This document shows positions 27,339 through 35,768 of a DNA stretch of 64,000 bases, piece by piece. A program made the position numbers and the translations under genes. The stretch's first letter is position 1. Each line of letters opens with the position of its first letter. Source of the stretch: Ardenticatenaceae bacterium (lineage in GTDB: Bacteria > Chloroflexota > Anaerolineae > Promineifilales > Promineifilaceae); contig JACKBX010000002.1 in assembly GCA_020634375.1 (NCBI GenBank), forward strand, positions 310,001 to 374,000. The letters run 5' to 3'. Below the pieces are notes generated by a model. That model did not search any database and was not told where the DNA came from. It was given only the letters and a program-made list of their open reading frames with translations.

Positions 27339-28622
27339 GCCCAACGCCACCAACTTATCGGCAAAAGAGGGGAACGACTCGTGCGTGATTTCTGCATTTT
27401 GCACGATGACGCCCTGCGCGGAGGCCAGTCCGGCAACGGCCAGCGACATCGCCAAACGATGATCGCCGTGCGGATTGACCGTGCCGCCGGGCAAGCGCGG
27501 CTGCCCATTGATGATGAAGCCGTCGGCCGTTTCCGTCACATCCGCGCCGATGGCTTGCAGCTCGCGGCACAGCGCGGTGATGCGGTCGGATTCTTTATGG
27601 CGCAGTTCGGTGGCGTCGCGTACCACCGTTTGCCCTTCGGCCAGCGCCGCCGCTACCGCAAAGGCCGGGAACTCGTCAATCATGCGCACCACCAAATCGC
27701 CGCCGACCTCCGTGCCGTGCAGTTCGTCGGCAGTGAGGGTCAGGTCGCCCACCGGCTCGCCGCCCACCTCGGCAGCATTGCTGATGGCGATGCGTGCGCC
27801 CATTTGCCGCAGCGCATCCAGCAGCCCGGTGCGTGTGGGATTCAGCCCCACGCCGCGCAGCGTCACCTGCGAACCGGGCACGATCAGCGCGGCCACGATC
27901 AAAAAGGCGGCTGAAGAGATGTCGCCGGGAATGGTCATTTGCAGGGGGCGCAGGGGGGCTGTGGGCGGGTGCAGTGTGACCTGCCCTTCGTGCAGCGTGT
28001 CAACTTGCACGCCCATTGCCCGCAGCATTCGCTCAGTGTGGTCGCGGGAGGGGCCGGGTTCGCGGAGGGTGACGGGGCCGGCGGCGACCAATCCCGCCAA
28101 CAGCAAGCAGGATTTGACCTGGGCGCTGGCGACGGGGAGGGTGTATTGCACGGCCGTTAACGGCATATCCGACTCGCCCAACAGCAGCGGGGCGCAGCCC
28201 TCGCTGGCGCGAATGTTGACGCCCATTTGCTGCAAGGGGTTGACGATGCGCGTCATGGGACGGCGGCGCAGGCCGGGTGTGCCATCGAGGACGGCCGTTA
28301 CCCCACTAGCTGCCAAGGCCCCCGCCAACAGGCGCATCGTCGTCGCCGAGTTGCCGCAGTTGATGGGCTGCGCGGGCGCGGGCCAATGGCGCAAACCGCG
28401 CCCCTGCACGGTGAGAGTCGTGCCATCCAACTGCCAGGGGATAGCAAGCGCCGTCAGCGCATCCAGCATGGCGCGGGTGACGCCGGAGACGAGTAAGTTT
28501 TCGGCGCGGCTCTCGCCATCCGCCAGCGCAGCAAACAAAATGGCGCGGTGCGAAATGGATTTATCGCCGGGGAGAAGGGTGGTTCCGTGTAAAGGAGGAC
28601 TGGGGAAGGTGTGTAGAATCAT
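27315..28622 (-). CDS. aroA: 3-phosphoshikimate 1-carboxyvinyltransferase (EPSP synthase)
   Basis: 435 residues. Motifs: LLPGDKSISHRAILFAALA (substrate Lys-Ser), NCGNSATTMRLLAG, DGTPGLRRRPM (phosphoenolpyruvate arginines), PGDISSAAFLIVAALI and DHRLAMSLAVAGLA near the C-terminus. The tail GAAVKRDA ends in a heptamer array. It performs step 6 of the pathway. It is the gene between tyrA and aroE on the same strand. Confidence 0.97.
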   Translation of the reverse strand: MILHTFPSPPLHGTTLLPGDKSISHRAILFAALADGESRAENLLVSGVTRAMLDALTALAIPWQLDGTTLTVQGRGLRHWPAPAQPINCGNSATTMRLLAGALAASGVTAVLDGTPGLRRRPMTRIVNPLQQMGVNIRASEGCAPLLLGESDMPLTAVQYTLPVASAQVKSCLLLAGLVAAGPVTLREPGPSRDHTERMLRAMGVQVDTLHEGQVTLHPPTAPLRPLQMTIPGDISSAAFLIVAALIVPGSQVTLRGVGLNPTRTGLLDALRQMGARIAISNAAEVGGEPVGDLTLTADELHGTEVGGDLVVRMIDEFPAFAVAAALAEGQTVVRDATELRHKESDRITALCRELQAIGADVTETADGFIINGQPRLPGGTVNPHGDHRLAMSLAVAGLASAQGVIVQNAEITHESFPSFADKLVALGAAVKRDA

Positions 28623-28635
28623 GAATTATAAATGG

Positions 28636-28660
28636 TGAATTGCTAATCGCTAACAGCTTA
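28636..28660. repeat. Short heptamer array, GCTAATC type
   Basis: ATTGCTAATCGCTAACAGCTTATG contains three units and touches the end of tyrA. Confidence 0.45.
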
Positions 28661-29506
28661 TGCCAGGTGGCGGCGGCGGATGGCGCCCTGACGGAGTTTT
28701 TTTTGCAGGGTGTGTTCGTTGTCGGCGCGGAGGTCGGCTTCGAGGGCGTCGAGGCGGGCACGGAAATGGGACAGGGCTTCCAGTATCAGCTCGCGGTTGG
28801 TCGCCAAAATGTCGAGCATGACTTGCGGCGTGGTGGAGGCGACGCGGGTGGTGCTGCGGAAGCCGGGGCCAACCATTGGCGAGACTTCGACGGGGGTGGC
28901 GGCGGCCAGGGCGTTGGCGATGAGGTAGGGGGCGTGGCTGGTGGCGGCTACCCAGCGGTCGTGGGTTTGGGGGTCTAGCCAGAGGGGTTGGGCACGCACG
29001 GCCGTTGCTAATTTCACAGCCATTTGCCGGGCACGAAGCGTGCTGCGCGGCAGCAGCGTGAAGGCAAAGGGCGCACCCTGATATAGCAGCGGATCGGCAT
29101 TTGCTAACGACCCTACTTCTTTGCCACACATGGGATGGCCCCCCACAGGATCATACTGCGGCGGCAGGGTGTCCATGATCGCCGTAATGGCTGATTTAGT
29201 TGAGCCTAAATCCACAACAATTGCTGGAGCGGAATGCCACTTCGGCAATGTAGCCAACAGGGCGAGGATGGTGCGAACGGGTGCGGCCAACACTAATACA
29301 TCGGCGGGGGGCAGGTTTGCGGGATCGGCACTGATAACGTCCACAATGCCTTTGGACTGAGCCAAATCGCGGGTGGCGCGGTCGGGGTCTGCGCCGTAAA
29401 GGGTGGCGCATTGGCCGCGCAGGGCCATCGCCAATGAGCCGCCCATCAAGCCGAGGCCGATGATGCTGACGCGGGCGTCTGCCAGGGTGAAGCCGGCGTC
29501 GCTCAT
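28658..29506 (-). CDS. tyrA: Prephenate dehydrogenase
   Basis: 282 residues with an N-terminal NAD site VSIIGLGLMGGSLAMALRG (about 13-31), DLGSTKSAITAIMDTLP, the active-site block VGGHPMCGKEVGSLANADPLLYQGAPF (about 119-145) and THDRWVAATSHAPYLIANAL. It converts prephenate to 4-hydroxyphenylpyruvate for tyrosine synthesis. The start overlaps the end of the DAHP synthase gene by four bases, which indicates coupled translation. There is no ACT domain, so feedback control must lie elsewhere. Confidence 0.95.
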   Translation of the reverse strand: MSDAGFTLADARVSIIGLGLMGGSLAMALRGQCATLYGADPDRATRDLAQSKGIVDVISADPANLPPADVLVLAAPVRTILALLATLPKWHSAPAIVVDLGSTKSAITAIMDTLPPQYDPVGGHPMCGKEVGSLANADPLLYQGAPFAFTLLPRSTLRARQMAVKLATAVRAQPLWLDPQTHDRWVAATSHAPYLIANALAAATPVEVSPMVGPGFRSTTRVASTTPQVMLDILATNRELILEALSHFRARLDALEADLRADNEHTLQKKLRQGAIRRRHLA

Positions 29507-30546
29507 TGGGCGGCAACCGCTTCCAAAGATGGCGCTAAATCACGCCCAACGGCTTCCGCAATCTTGCGTACCTGGCTGATCAATTCTGCAAACCGCTCTG
29601 GTTTGAGGGATTGTCCACCATCAGAGGCAGCTTTGTCTGGCTGAGGATGTACTTCGATAATCAAGCCATCTGCTCCGGCGGCGATACCGGCACGGGCAAC
29701 GGCCGTGACGTAATCCCAATGGCCGGTGCTGTGACTGGGATCAAGGATGACAGGCAGATGCGTCTGCGCCTTGAGGACGGGGATGGCGTTGATGTCGGTG
29801 GTGTTGCGGGTGGCGGTTTCGAAGGTGCGGATGCCGCGCTCGCAAAGCATGACGCGACGGTTGCCATGAGAAAGGATGTATTCGGCAGCCATGAGCAGTT
29901 CTTCGATGGTGGCGGACATGCCGCGTTTGAGCAGGACGGGGAACTGGCTTTCGCCAACGGCGTGCAGCAGGGTGTAGTTCTGCATGTTACGAGCGCCCAC
30001 TTGCAGCACGTCGGCGTATTCCATGACCATTGGCACTTTGCTGACGGACATGACCTCGGTGACGATGGCCAGGCCGGTTTGTTCGCGGGCTTCGGCCAGG
30101 TATTTCAGCCCTTCTTCACCCAAGCCCTGGAAGGAATAGGGCGAGGTACGCGGTTTGAAAGCGCCGCCGCGCAGGGCGTGGGCGCCGGCTTCGCGCACAG
30201 CGTGGGCTGTTTCTAAAAGCTGGCTCCGGCTTTCGACGGAGCAGGGGCCGGCAATGATGACTATATCGCGGCCTCCGACGGTTTGACCACCGAATTCGAC
30301 TTTGGTGTCTTCAGGTATGAATTCGCGGGAGGCAATTTTGTAGGGGCGAGTGATGCGCATGATTTGCTCAATACCGCTCATGTGCATGTAGTTTTCGGGT
30401 TGGATTTTACGGCCGTCGCCCACGACGCCAATAACGGCGCGTTCTGTACCGCGTGAAAGGTGAACTTGTAACCCGGCGGATTCGACGCGGGAGACGACAG
30501 CGCTAATTTGCTCTTGTGTCGCGTCGGCATGCATGACGATCATCAT
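29503..30546 (-). CDS. aroF: 3-deoxy-7-phosphoheptulonate synthase, type I beta with N-terminal regulatory domain
   Basis: 347 residues. The first 70 form the ferredoxin-like regulatory domain of the Thermotoga-type enzyme (MIVMHADATQEQISAVVSRV). The barrel follows with IAGPCSVESRSQL (about 98-110), RGGAFKPRTSPYSFQGLGEEG (phosphate and metal site), EVMSVSKVP, KRGMSATIEELLMAAEYI and LDPSHSTGHWDY. It makes DAHP from phosphoenolpyruvate and erythrose-4-phosphate, the first and usually feedback-regulated step. It follows aroH in the transcript. Confidence 0.96.
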   Translation of the reverse strand: MMIVMHADATQEQISAVVSRVESAGLQVHLSRGTERAVIGVVGDGRKIQPENYMHMSGIEQIMRITRPYKIASREFIPEDTKVEFGGQTVGGRDIVIIAGPCSVESRSQLLETAHAVREAGAHALRGGAFKPRTSPYSFQGLGEEGLKYLAEAREQTGLAIVTEVMSVSKVPMVMEYADVLQVGARNMQNYTLLHAVGESQFPVLLKRGMSATIEELLMAAEYILSHGNRRVMLCERGIRTFETATRNTTDINAIPVLKAQTHLPVILDPSHSTGHWDYVTAVARAGIAAGADGLIIEVHPQPDKAASDGGQSLKPERFAELISQVRKIAEAVGRDLAPSLEAVAAQ

Positions 30547-30565
30547 AATGACACTCTCCTTTTGA

Positions 30566-30616
30566 GATAGAGGGGAAAGATAGAGATAGAGAAAACTTGT
30601 CTTCCCTCTATCTTGT
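30566..30616. repeat. Repeat array, GATAGAG type
   Basis: GAGATAGAGG, AGATAGAGATAGAG, then TCCCTCTATCTTG in reverse, between aroH and aroF. The units have a 6-7-base period and can form a hairpin. Confidence 0.6.
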
Positions 30617-30658
30617 TTGCATTGGTTTAATCATGGGTATGTTTGCTATCTTTCAGGC

Positions 30659-31036
30659 TTACGAGTTGGCGGGCAGGCTTAAGTCGGGACGTAGTTGGGT
30701 GGCCTCGCGGAGGTAGACATGGGTGACGGCCGTTTGCGCCAGTTCTGTATTCCAATGAATGAGAACACGGATGCATAAAGGCAACCCATTGGGGACAGGG
30801 ATTTCGCGGGTGCAAAGAAGGGGAACGTGCATCCAGCCTAGCTGCCGTGCAGCCAGGGCGGGATAGGTGGCGTCGAGATCATCGGTGACGGAAAAAAAGG
30901 CGCTGGCAATGTCCGCCGGTTCCAAAGTGGGATTGGCTTGTAGGATGGCTAGCAGGAGTTCGCGCGTGGCGTCTATGATGACGGCTGTCTCATTTCCAGT
31001 GACAACGGTTGCACCTCTAATTCCTCTCATGGTCAT
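30659..31036 (-). CDS. aroH: Chorismate mutase, AroH class
   Basis: 125 residues. The start MTMRGIRGATVV, the central STEEP-like ATRELLLAILQANPTLEPADIASAFFSVTDDLDATYPALAARQ and PLLCTREIPVPNGLPLCIRVLIHWN are all diagnostic of the trimeric Bacillus AroH fold. GGAGGAAAGGA precedes the start. It turns chorismate into prephenate and is the first structural gene after the attenuator, so its expression should follow Tyr/Phe supply. Confidence 0.95.
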   Translation of the reverse strand: MTMRGIRGATVVTGNETAVIIDATRELLLAILQANPTLEPADIASAFFSVTDDLDATYPALAARQLGWMHVPLLCTREIPVPNGLPLCIRVLIHWNTELAQTAVTHVYLREATQLRPDLSLPANS

Positions 31037-31062
31037 AGTCCTTTCCTCCAGATATTTAACGC

Positions 31063-31092
31063 AAAAGCGCGAGGCCGCTGGCCTCGCGCTTT
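31063..31092 (-). terminator. Attenuator terminator hairpin in front of the aromatic operon
   Basis: A perfect 13-bp stem (31064-31076 with 31080-31092), a 3-base loop and a 4-base U-run on the minus strand, placed between the leader peptide and aroH. It overlaps the ribosome-binding region by less than 30 bases. An alternative pairing of 31075-31082 with 31127-31134 (8 pairs, one G-U) would break it. Confidence 0.85.
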
Positions 31093-31117
31093 ATCTTCCT
31101 TCCTCAAAAATTCCCAA

Positions 31118-31195
31118 TTAGACAACGCCAGCAGATTCCAAAGTATGGCTGCTAAAAAAATAATAGGTGCTGCTAAATGGGAAGTAGTTGTTCAT
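31118..31195 (-). CDS. Tyr/Phe-rich leader peptide of the aromatic operon
   Basis: A 25-codon open frame from ATG (31193-31195) to TAA (31118-31120): MNNYFPFSSTYYFFSSHTLE followed by SAGVV. Seven of the first 14 residues are Tyr or Phe, including the consecutive Tyr-Tyr-Phe-Phe at codons 11-14. It lies between a good sigma-70-type promoter and a terminator hairpin in front of aroH. This is the classic layout of translation-coupled attenuation as in E. coli pheA. Ribosome stalling at the aromatic codons would free 31127-31134 to pair with the terminator. The Shine-Dalgarno match is weak (AAGAGA). Confidence 0.8.
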   Translation of the reverse strand: MNNYFPFSSTYYFFSSHTLESAGVV

Positions 31196-31218
31196 GGTTC
31201 GTTCTCTTACGGGCGCGA

Positions 31219-31247
31219 AGTCTAGCGCAGGGAGAGAGATGTGTCAA
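31219..31247 (-). promoter_or_regulatory. Sigma-70-type promoter of the aromatic operon
   Basis: On the minus strand: TTGACA (31242-31247, perfect), a 17-base spacer, TAGACT (31219-31224). The expected start is near 31212, about 17 bases before the leader peptide ATG. Confidence 0.75.
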
Positions 31248-31264
31248 ATCGGTGTAAGTTGGCG

Positions 31265-32902
31265 TCAGGTGTCAAGGGTTTCAGCCAAGTAGTCGGTGTA
31301 GCCGCCCAAGAATTCTGTGAGACGGCCGTCACGCAGTTCGACAATGCGGTCTACCACTTTGTCTAAAAAGTAGCGGTCGTGGGAAATGACGAGAATCGCG
31401 CCCACAAATTCGTCGAGTGTCTCCTCCAGTACTTCGATGGAAGCGATGTCCAGGTTGTTGGTCGGTTCGTCAAGCAGCAGTAAATTCGGCCGTTCCAACA
31501 CCAGTTTTGCCAACTGCAAGCGGCTGCGCTCGCCGCCACTGAGTTTGGCGATGGGCTGCTGCATCTGGTCGTAGGTGAAGAGAAAGCGCAGGAGAAAGGC
31601 AACGGCCGTTTCCCGTGCCACCGGCGCAGTCTGACGAATCGCCGAAATCAAATCCTGCTCATAATTCAGCGTCTCGTGTTCCTGCGCGTAATAGCCAATT
31701 TTGTTGCTGGGGCCAATCTTAACTTCGCCGCCGCTGATTTGCTCCGGGTTGAGCAATTGTCGCAGCAGCATGGACTTGCCGGCGCCATTTGGTCCCACTA
31801 ACCCTACGCGCTCGCCATGCCAGATGGTGAGGTTGATGCGGTTGTAGAGGGTACGGCCGTTATCAAAACGCTTGACCACATTCACCAATTCAATGGTCTT
31901 GTTGCTGCCGCGCCAGCCCTGCAAATCTAATGACATGCGCCGCGCCTCTGCCACCTTTTCCACCTTGTCCATCTTGTCCAGCATCTTTTGGCGGCTGCGT
32001 GCCTGACGGATGTGACGCTCGTTTACCACCAGCGATGCCCACAACTCAAAGCGTTTAATCGCCGCCTCAATGCGGGCGATTTCCTTTTGCTGCGCGGCGT
32101 AGAGCTGCTGCTGGCGCAAGCGGCGCAATTCTCGCTCGTTGGCATAGGCGGTGTAGTTGCCAGGATAGAGGGTGAGACGGCCGTTCTCCAGTTCAGCAAT
32201 ATGCGTCGCCACCTCATCCAACAAATAGCGGTCATGCGAAATAATCACCACACAACCGGCATACTGCTGAATAATCTGCTCCAAATGGCGTTTGGAGGGA
32301 ATGTCGAGGTGGTTATCCGACTCGTCCAACAGCAGCAATTTGGGCTGCTGCACCAACAATTTCGCCAGCATCACCAGCTTTTTCTGCCCGCCGCTAAGAA
32401 ATTCGGTGGGGGTGTCCCACTGCGCCGCGTCCATGCCCAAGCGAGTTAGCGCCTCTTTGACCTGGCTTTCGTAACGCGGGCCACCCATCTGCTCAAACTG
32501 CACTAACAAACGCTCGTGCTGGCGCATGACTCGCGCCAGCGCATTCTCGTTGCTGTACACGTCTGGGTCGCCCATGCGTGCTTCCAGGTGGGCCATTTCT
32601 TCTTCGAGGATGGCAAGTTGGGGAACGGCCGTCATCGCCTCTGCCAGCACCGTTTTGCCAGAAGTTAGCGCGGGTTCCTGTTCTAAACGGCCCCATGTTA
32701 GCCCAGACTGGCGGAAAATGTTGCCGTCATCCGCAGGCAGTTCGGTGGCAATGAGTTTGAGCAGGGTGGATTTACCCACGCCATTTGGCCCCACCAGCCC
32801 TACCCGCTGCCGGTTCTGTAATTCCCAGCTTAGTTCGCTGAAAATCGGCCGTCCCCCCAGGCTAACGCTTACTTTGTCCAGATTGATTACAATGTCTGCC
32901 AT
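31265..32902 (-). CDS. ABC-F family ATPase
   Basis: 545 residues with two ABC domains and no membrane segment. Domain 1: Walker A LVGPNGVGKSTLL (about 36-48), signature LSGGQKKLVMLAKLL, Walker B LLLLDESDNHLD. Domain 2: LVGPNGAGKSMLL, LSGGERSRLQLAKLV, LLLLDEPTNNLD. A charged interdomain linker (about 240-320) is the P-site tRNA-interaction motif region. ABC-F proteins act on ribosomes (translation factors or antibiotic protection). The first Walker B has DESDNHLD instead of DEPTNHLD, as in a subset of Chloroflexi members. AAAGGAG precedes the start. Tandem terminators upstream hint at attenuation control. Confidence 0.93.
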   Translation of the reverse strand: MADIVINLDKVSVSLGGRPIFSELSWELQNRQRVGLVGPNGVGKSTLLKLIATELPADDGNIFRQSGLTWGRLEQEPALTSGKTVLAEAMTAVPQLAILEEEMAHLEARMGDPDVYSNENALARVMRQHERLLVQFEQMGGPRYESQVKEALTRLGMDAAQWDTPTEFLSGGQKKLVMLAKLLVQQPKLLLLDESDNHLDIPSKRHLEQIIQQYAGCVVIISHDRYLLDEVATHIAELENGRLTLYPGNYTAYANERELRRLRQQQLYAAQQKEIARIEAAIKRFELWASLVVNERHIRQARSRQKMLDKMDKVEKVAEARRMSLDLQGWRGSNKTIELVNVVKRFDNGRTLYNRINLTIWHGERVGLVGPNGAGKSMLLRQLLNPEQISGGEVKIGPSNKIGYYAQEHETLNYEQDLISAIRQTAPVARETAVAFLLRFLFTYDQMQQPIAKLSGGERSRLQLAKLVLERPNLLLLDEPTNNLDIASIEVLEETLDEFVGAILVISHDRYFLDKVVDRIVELRDGRLTEFLGGYTDYLAETLDT

Positions 32903-32952
32903 TGTCTACTCCTTTGCTGGAGTGCAATCCCCCTAACTACATATGCTGACAC

Positions 32953-32983
32953 AAAAAAAAGCCGGGGTACTGCACCCCGGCTT
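32953..32983 (-). terminator. Strong intrinsic terminator upstream of the ABC-F gene
   Basis: A 10-bp GC-rich stem (32959-32968 with 32974-32983), a 5-base loop and eight U residues on the minus strand. It ends about 50 bases before the ABC-F start and may either end the acetyltransferase transcript or act as an attenuator. Confidence 0.9.
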
Positions 32984-33014
32984 GTGTTTGCATTTAATTG
33001 CAGTTTGTTTACAT

Positions 33015-33051
33015 AAAAAACAAGCAGAAGGCGCGGTTAACTGCCCTCTGC
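33015..33051 (-). terminator. Second terminator-like hairpin upstream of the ABC-F gene
   Basis: GCAGAAGGC (33024-33032) pairs with GCCCTCTGC (33043-33051), with one A-C mismatch, followed on the minus strand by TTGTTTTTT. Together with the terminator at 32953 it occupies much of the 314-base gap 32903-33216; one palindrome copy lies near 33080, and I see nothing else in the gap. Confidence 0.65.
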
Positions 33052-33216
33052 GGATTGTGACCCCAGCAAATGAAGCCGTAACGGCCGTTTCGTCAAGCCA
33101 CCTTCAAAAATCATGAGCGAAAGCATACCCCAATCGGGGAAATGGAGCAACGGCCATTCCCTTCAAAATAGGAAATTCAAACCACTTTAGCCCAATTGAC
33201 CACCTGAAAGCCTGAG

Positions 33217-34176
33217 TCACTTTAGTACCTTGAGCCACGTATCTGTCACTTTCATTTCTCGCAAAACAGATCGATACAAGAAATCAGCAGGTTCTTCGTA
33301 GGCCGTGGAAAAGACGCGTGTGCAGCCCATTTCTCTGAGCCTTCTCAATCCTTCAGTCATGACTGCCTTAGCGAGTCCGCGCCGCCAATATTCAAATGCG
33401 GTGCCAACTAAAACTGTTACTGCGCTGCGCGTGTAATCGTCATAAAAACTGGTGCAAAATGCGGCAATACGGCCGTCCGGCGCAGCCGCAACCACATCCA
33501 AATCACGGCGGTACAACGGCGCGGATTGAAGGTTTGCATACCATGAATAATCACCATCGTAATTTTCGTCTGGCTCATCGTTGTGGAATGCCCGCCACGA
33601 GGCCCAACTCCGTGCAGGAAACTCGTCCGCACCGCCCATTGAGCGAATGGCGTAACCGGAAGGAATCGGCACATCGGGAATGGGTGAATCCAAATCACGG
33701 CGATAGTGATGTCCCCAACCAGAGCGCTTCTCATAACCTCTACTTTGCGCAATTTCCTGCCGCTGCGTATCGTCCTCAAAGATGGGCATGTAAATATAGC
33801 GCCGACCATCCTCTGTTTGAGCATAGAAATTTTCTTCCGCATAAGAAAGCATTTCGTTTTCTAACTTTGCAGAGCGAAAGTGTGGATGGACATGCAAACG
33901 AAGTTCACTCCCACCCAAATGATTTAATGCAGCAATCATTTCGCCATCGGCATTTTCCCAAAACGCCATCCCATTGCCCACCGCTTCAACAATATTGCAG
34001 GTTTTGATGTAATGCCAGCGCCAATAGTCGAGACGTGCAACATGCCAACTGTGTTCGAGCCTGTCGTTGAGCAAGAACACTCCACGCAAAAAATTGCGAA
34101 CGCGCCAAAAATCATCTTCTTCGTTGCAAATGCGAAAGGCGAATTCCATCGTTTCTAGTCCGTTTTTGTTCATCAT
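33217..34176 (-). CDS. GNAT-family acetyltransferase
   Basis: 319 residues, about two GNAT domains. The C-terminal one has the acetyl-CoA-binding motif VGTAFEYWRRGLAKAVMTEG (about 273-292) and a following RRLREMGCTRVFS strand. The N-terminal half has a degenerate copy (VHPHFRSAKLENEMLSYAEE). The acceptor is unknown. It is a single gene ending before the tandem terminators. Upstream there is no conserved neighbour. Confidence 0.82.
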   Translation of the reverse strand: MMNKNGLETMEFAFRICNEEDDFWRVRNFLRGVFLLNDRLEHSWHVARLDYWRWHYIKTCNIVEAVGNGMAFWENADGEMIAALNHLGGSELRLHVHPHFRSAKLENEMLSYAEENFYAQTEDGRRYIYMPIFEDDTQRQEIAQSRGYEKRSGWGHHYRRDLDSPIPDVPIPSGYAIRSMGGADEFPARSWASWRAFHNDEPDENYDGDYSWYANLQSAPLYRRDLDVVAAAPDGRIAAFCTSFYDDYTRSAVTVLVGTAFEYWRRGLAKAVMTEGLRRLREMGCTRVFSTAYEEPADFLYRSVLREMKVTDTWLKVLK

Positions 34177-34341
34177 TTGGTAAACCTATGTGGGTAACGA
34201 TAATGCTATTTGAGTAAGTATAAATTGTGCGTACATGGGGAGCAATAGACAGCCCCTAAAATGGGTGCGGTGAGAAACGGCCGTTCCCCACCACCATCTA
34301 CAAAATTCGACGCCCAACCCATTTTGACTATACTTCCACCT

Positions 34342-35673
34342 ATGCAACGCCACTTGATTTTAACCCTTCTTGCTATTTGGCTGCTGCTCGCCGCCTGCGT
34401 GCAACAGCCCCAAGACAACAACCCTATCCCAACAGCACCAGTCGTCCAAGGAACGCCGACATCCATTGCCACGCCAGCCGTGCAAACACAACCTGATTCA
34501 CCCACGCCAACGGCCGTCCTCACCAACACCACCCGCTCACTCATCATCTGGCTGCCCCCAGAAATCGCTGCCCGCACCCCCGCCGGGTCTGACACCTTTC
34601 TCAACCAATTATCGGCTGTCACGGCCGACTTCCCCGACCTGGAAATTCGCGTTGAGCAAAAAGCCATCAGCGGGCAAGGCGGAATGCTCAGCTACCTACG
34701 CACCGGGCGCAGCGTCGTCCCCGACATCCTCCCCGACCTGATTGTGCTGCCCACCAACCAACTGTCCGCTGCCCTCACCGATAACTTGATCTACCCGATG
34801 GATGGGCTGCTAAATGCAGCCCTGCTTGAGGATCTATACCCAGCAGCACGGAACATGGCCCAGATCGATGAGCAAATACTGGGCTACCCCTTTGCCCTCA
34901 CCGATCTGGGACACCTGGCCTACACAACCAGCGCCTTCACCACCACCGTGCCCATCACCTGGCCCGATCTGCTAGGTTTATCCGCGCAAAGTTTTCTCTT
35001 CCCCGGTGCGGGACGGCCTGGCACAACCCTGGCATTACAAATGTATCTGGATGCTGGCGGGCAGCTTGTCAACGATGTCGGGCAACCCAGTTTGCAGGCA
35101 GAGCCATTAACCCAAGTTTTAGAACAATTTAACCAGGGCCGCAGCAGCGGGTTTATTATTGCACAGAGCAACAGCCTGGCGACCATTGCCGAAGCGTGGC
35201 AGCTATACAACAGCGGCACAGCCACACTGGTACAAACAACGGCCGACCAACTCTTACTATCGCAAACTGGGGAGCAATCCACGACATCAGGATTTGCTCC
35301 CCTGCCCGGCCTGACCGATCATCTTACGCCACTTGTGAATGGCTGGGCCTGGGCCATTAGCACGCCAGACCCGGCACAACAAGCCCTGGCAATCGAAGTG
35401 ATGACCGGTCTACTTAACGACACGCGGCTGACAGAATGGAGTTTGCAAAGCGGCATCCTCCCAGCGCGGCAATCTGCATTTGCTTTGTGGCCGCAAGATG
35501 ACCCATACACGCTCTTTTTGGGGCAAGAGATGGCTGTAGCACGGCCGTTTCCCGCCACCGCCAACACCACTATCATGGGCGTCTTGGGCAATGCGCTTTT
35601 AGACGTACTGACACAATCTAAAACCCCGCAGGCCGCCGCCGAAGAAGCAGCGGCAACAATAATGAATAATTAA
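34342..35673 (+). CDS. Extracellular solute-binding lipoprotein
   Basis: 443 residues from the ATG at 34342: signal MQRHLILTLLAIWLLLAAC with lipobox LAAC (Cys 19), a Pro/Thr linker (to about 50), then a type 1 solute-binding fold (LIIWLPPEIAARTPAG, DLIVLPTNQLSAAL, YPFALTDLGHLAYTTSAF, PLVNGWAWAIS). It is related to sugar-binding proteins of ABC importers, but no permease or ATPase gene is near, so the transporter is elsewhere or the protein has a sensory role. The last residues MNN and the stop come from a heptamer array. Confidence 0.8.
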   Translation: MQRHLILTLLAIWLLLAACVQQPQDNNPIPTAPVVQGTPTSIATPAVQTQPDSPTPTAVLTNTTRSLIIWLPPEIAARTPAGSDTFLNQLSAVTADFPDLEIRVEQKAISGQGGMLSYLRTGRSVVPDILPDLIVLPTNQLSAALTDNLIYPMDGLLNAALLEDLYPAARNMAQIDEQILGYPFALTDLGHLAYTTSAFTTTVPITWPDLLGLSAQSFLFPGAGRPGTTLALQMYLDAGGQLVNDVGQPSLQAEPLTQVLEQFNQGRSSGFIIAQSNSLATIAEAWQLYNSGTATLVQTTADQLLLSQTGEQSTTSGFAPLPGLTDHLTPLVNGWAWAISTPDPAQQALAIEVMTGLLNDTRLTEWSLQSGILPARQSAFALWPQDDPYTLFLGQEMAVARPFPATANTTIMGVLGNALLDVLTQSKTPQAAAEEAAATIMNN

Positions 35674-35750
35674 CAATGAGCAATGAGCAATTAGCTTTTA
35701 GCAATTAGCCAGACCAACCCAGCTAATCGCTAAAAGCTAAAGGCTAGAAG
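35665..35750. repeat. Composite heptamer array with inverted arm
   Basis: AATGAAT/AATTAAC/AATGAGC/AATTAGC units on the left, GCTAATC/GCTAAAA/GCTAAAG/GCTAGAA on the right, with about 15 bases between. It fills the gap before the glycerate kinase gene. Confidence 0.85.
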
Positions 35751-35768
35751 TTTCTTCTGGAGTTCCAT

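Noticed and set aside
27475..28638. 387-codon plus-strand frame opposite aroA
   Set aside because: Ser/Pro/Arg-rich shadow of EPSP synthase codons without family resemblance.
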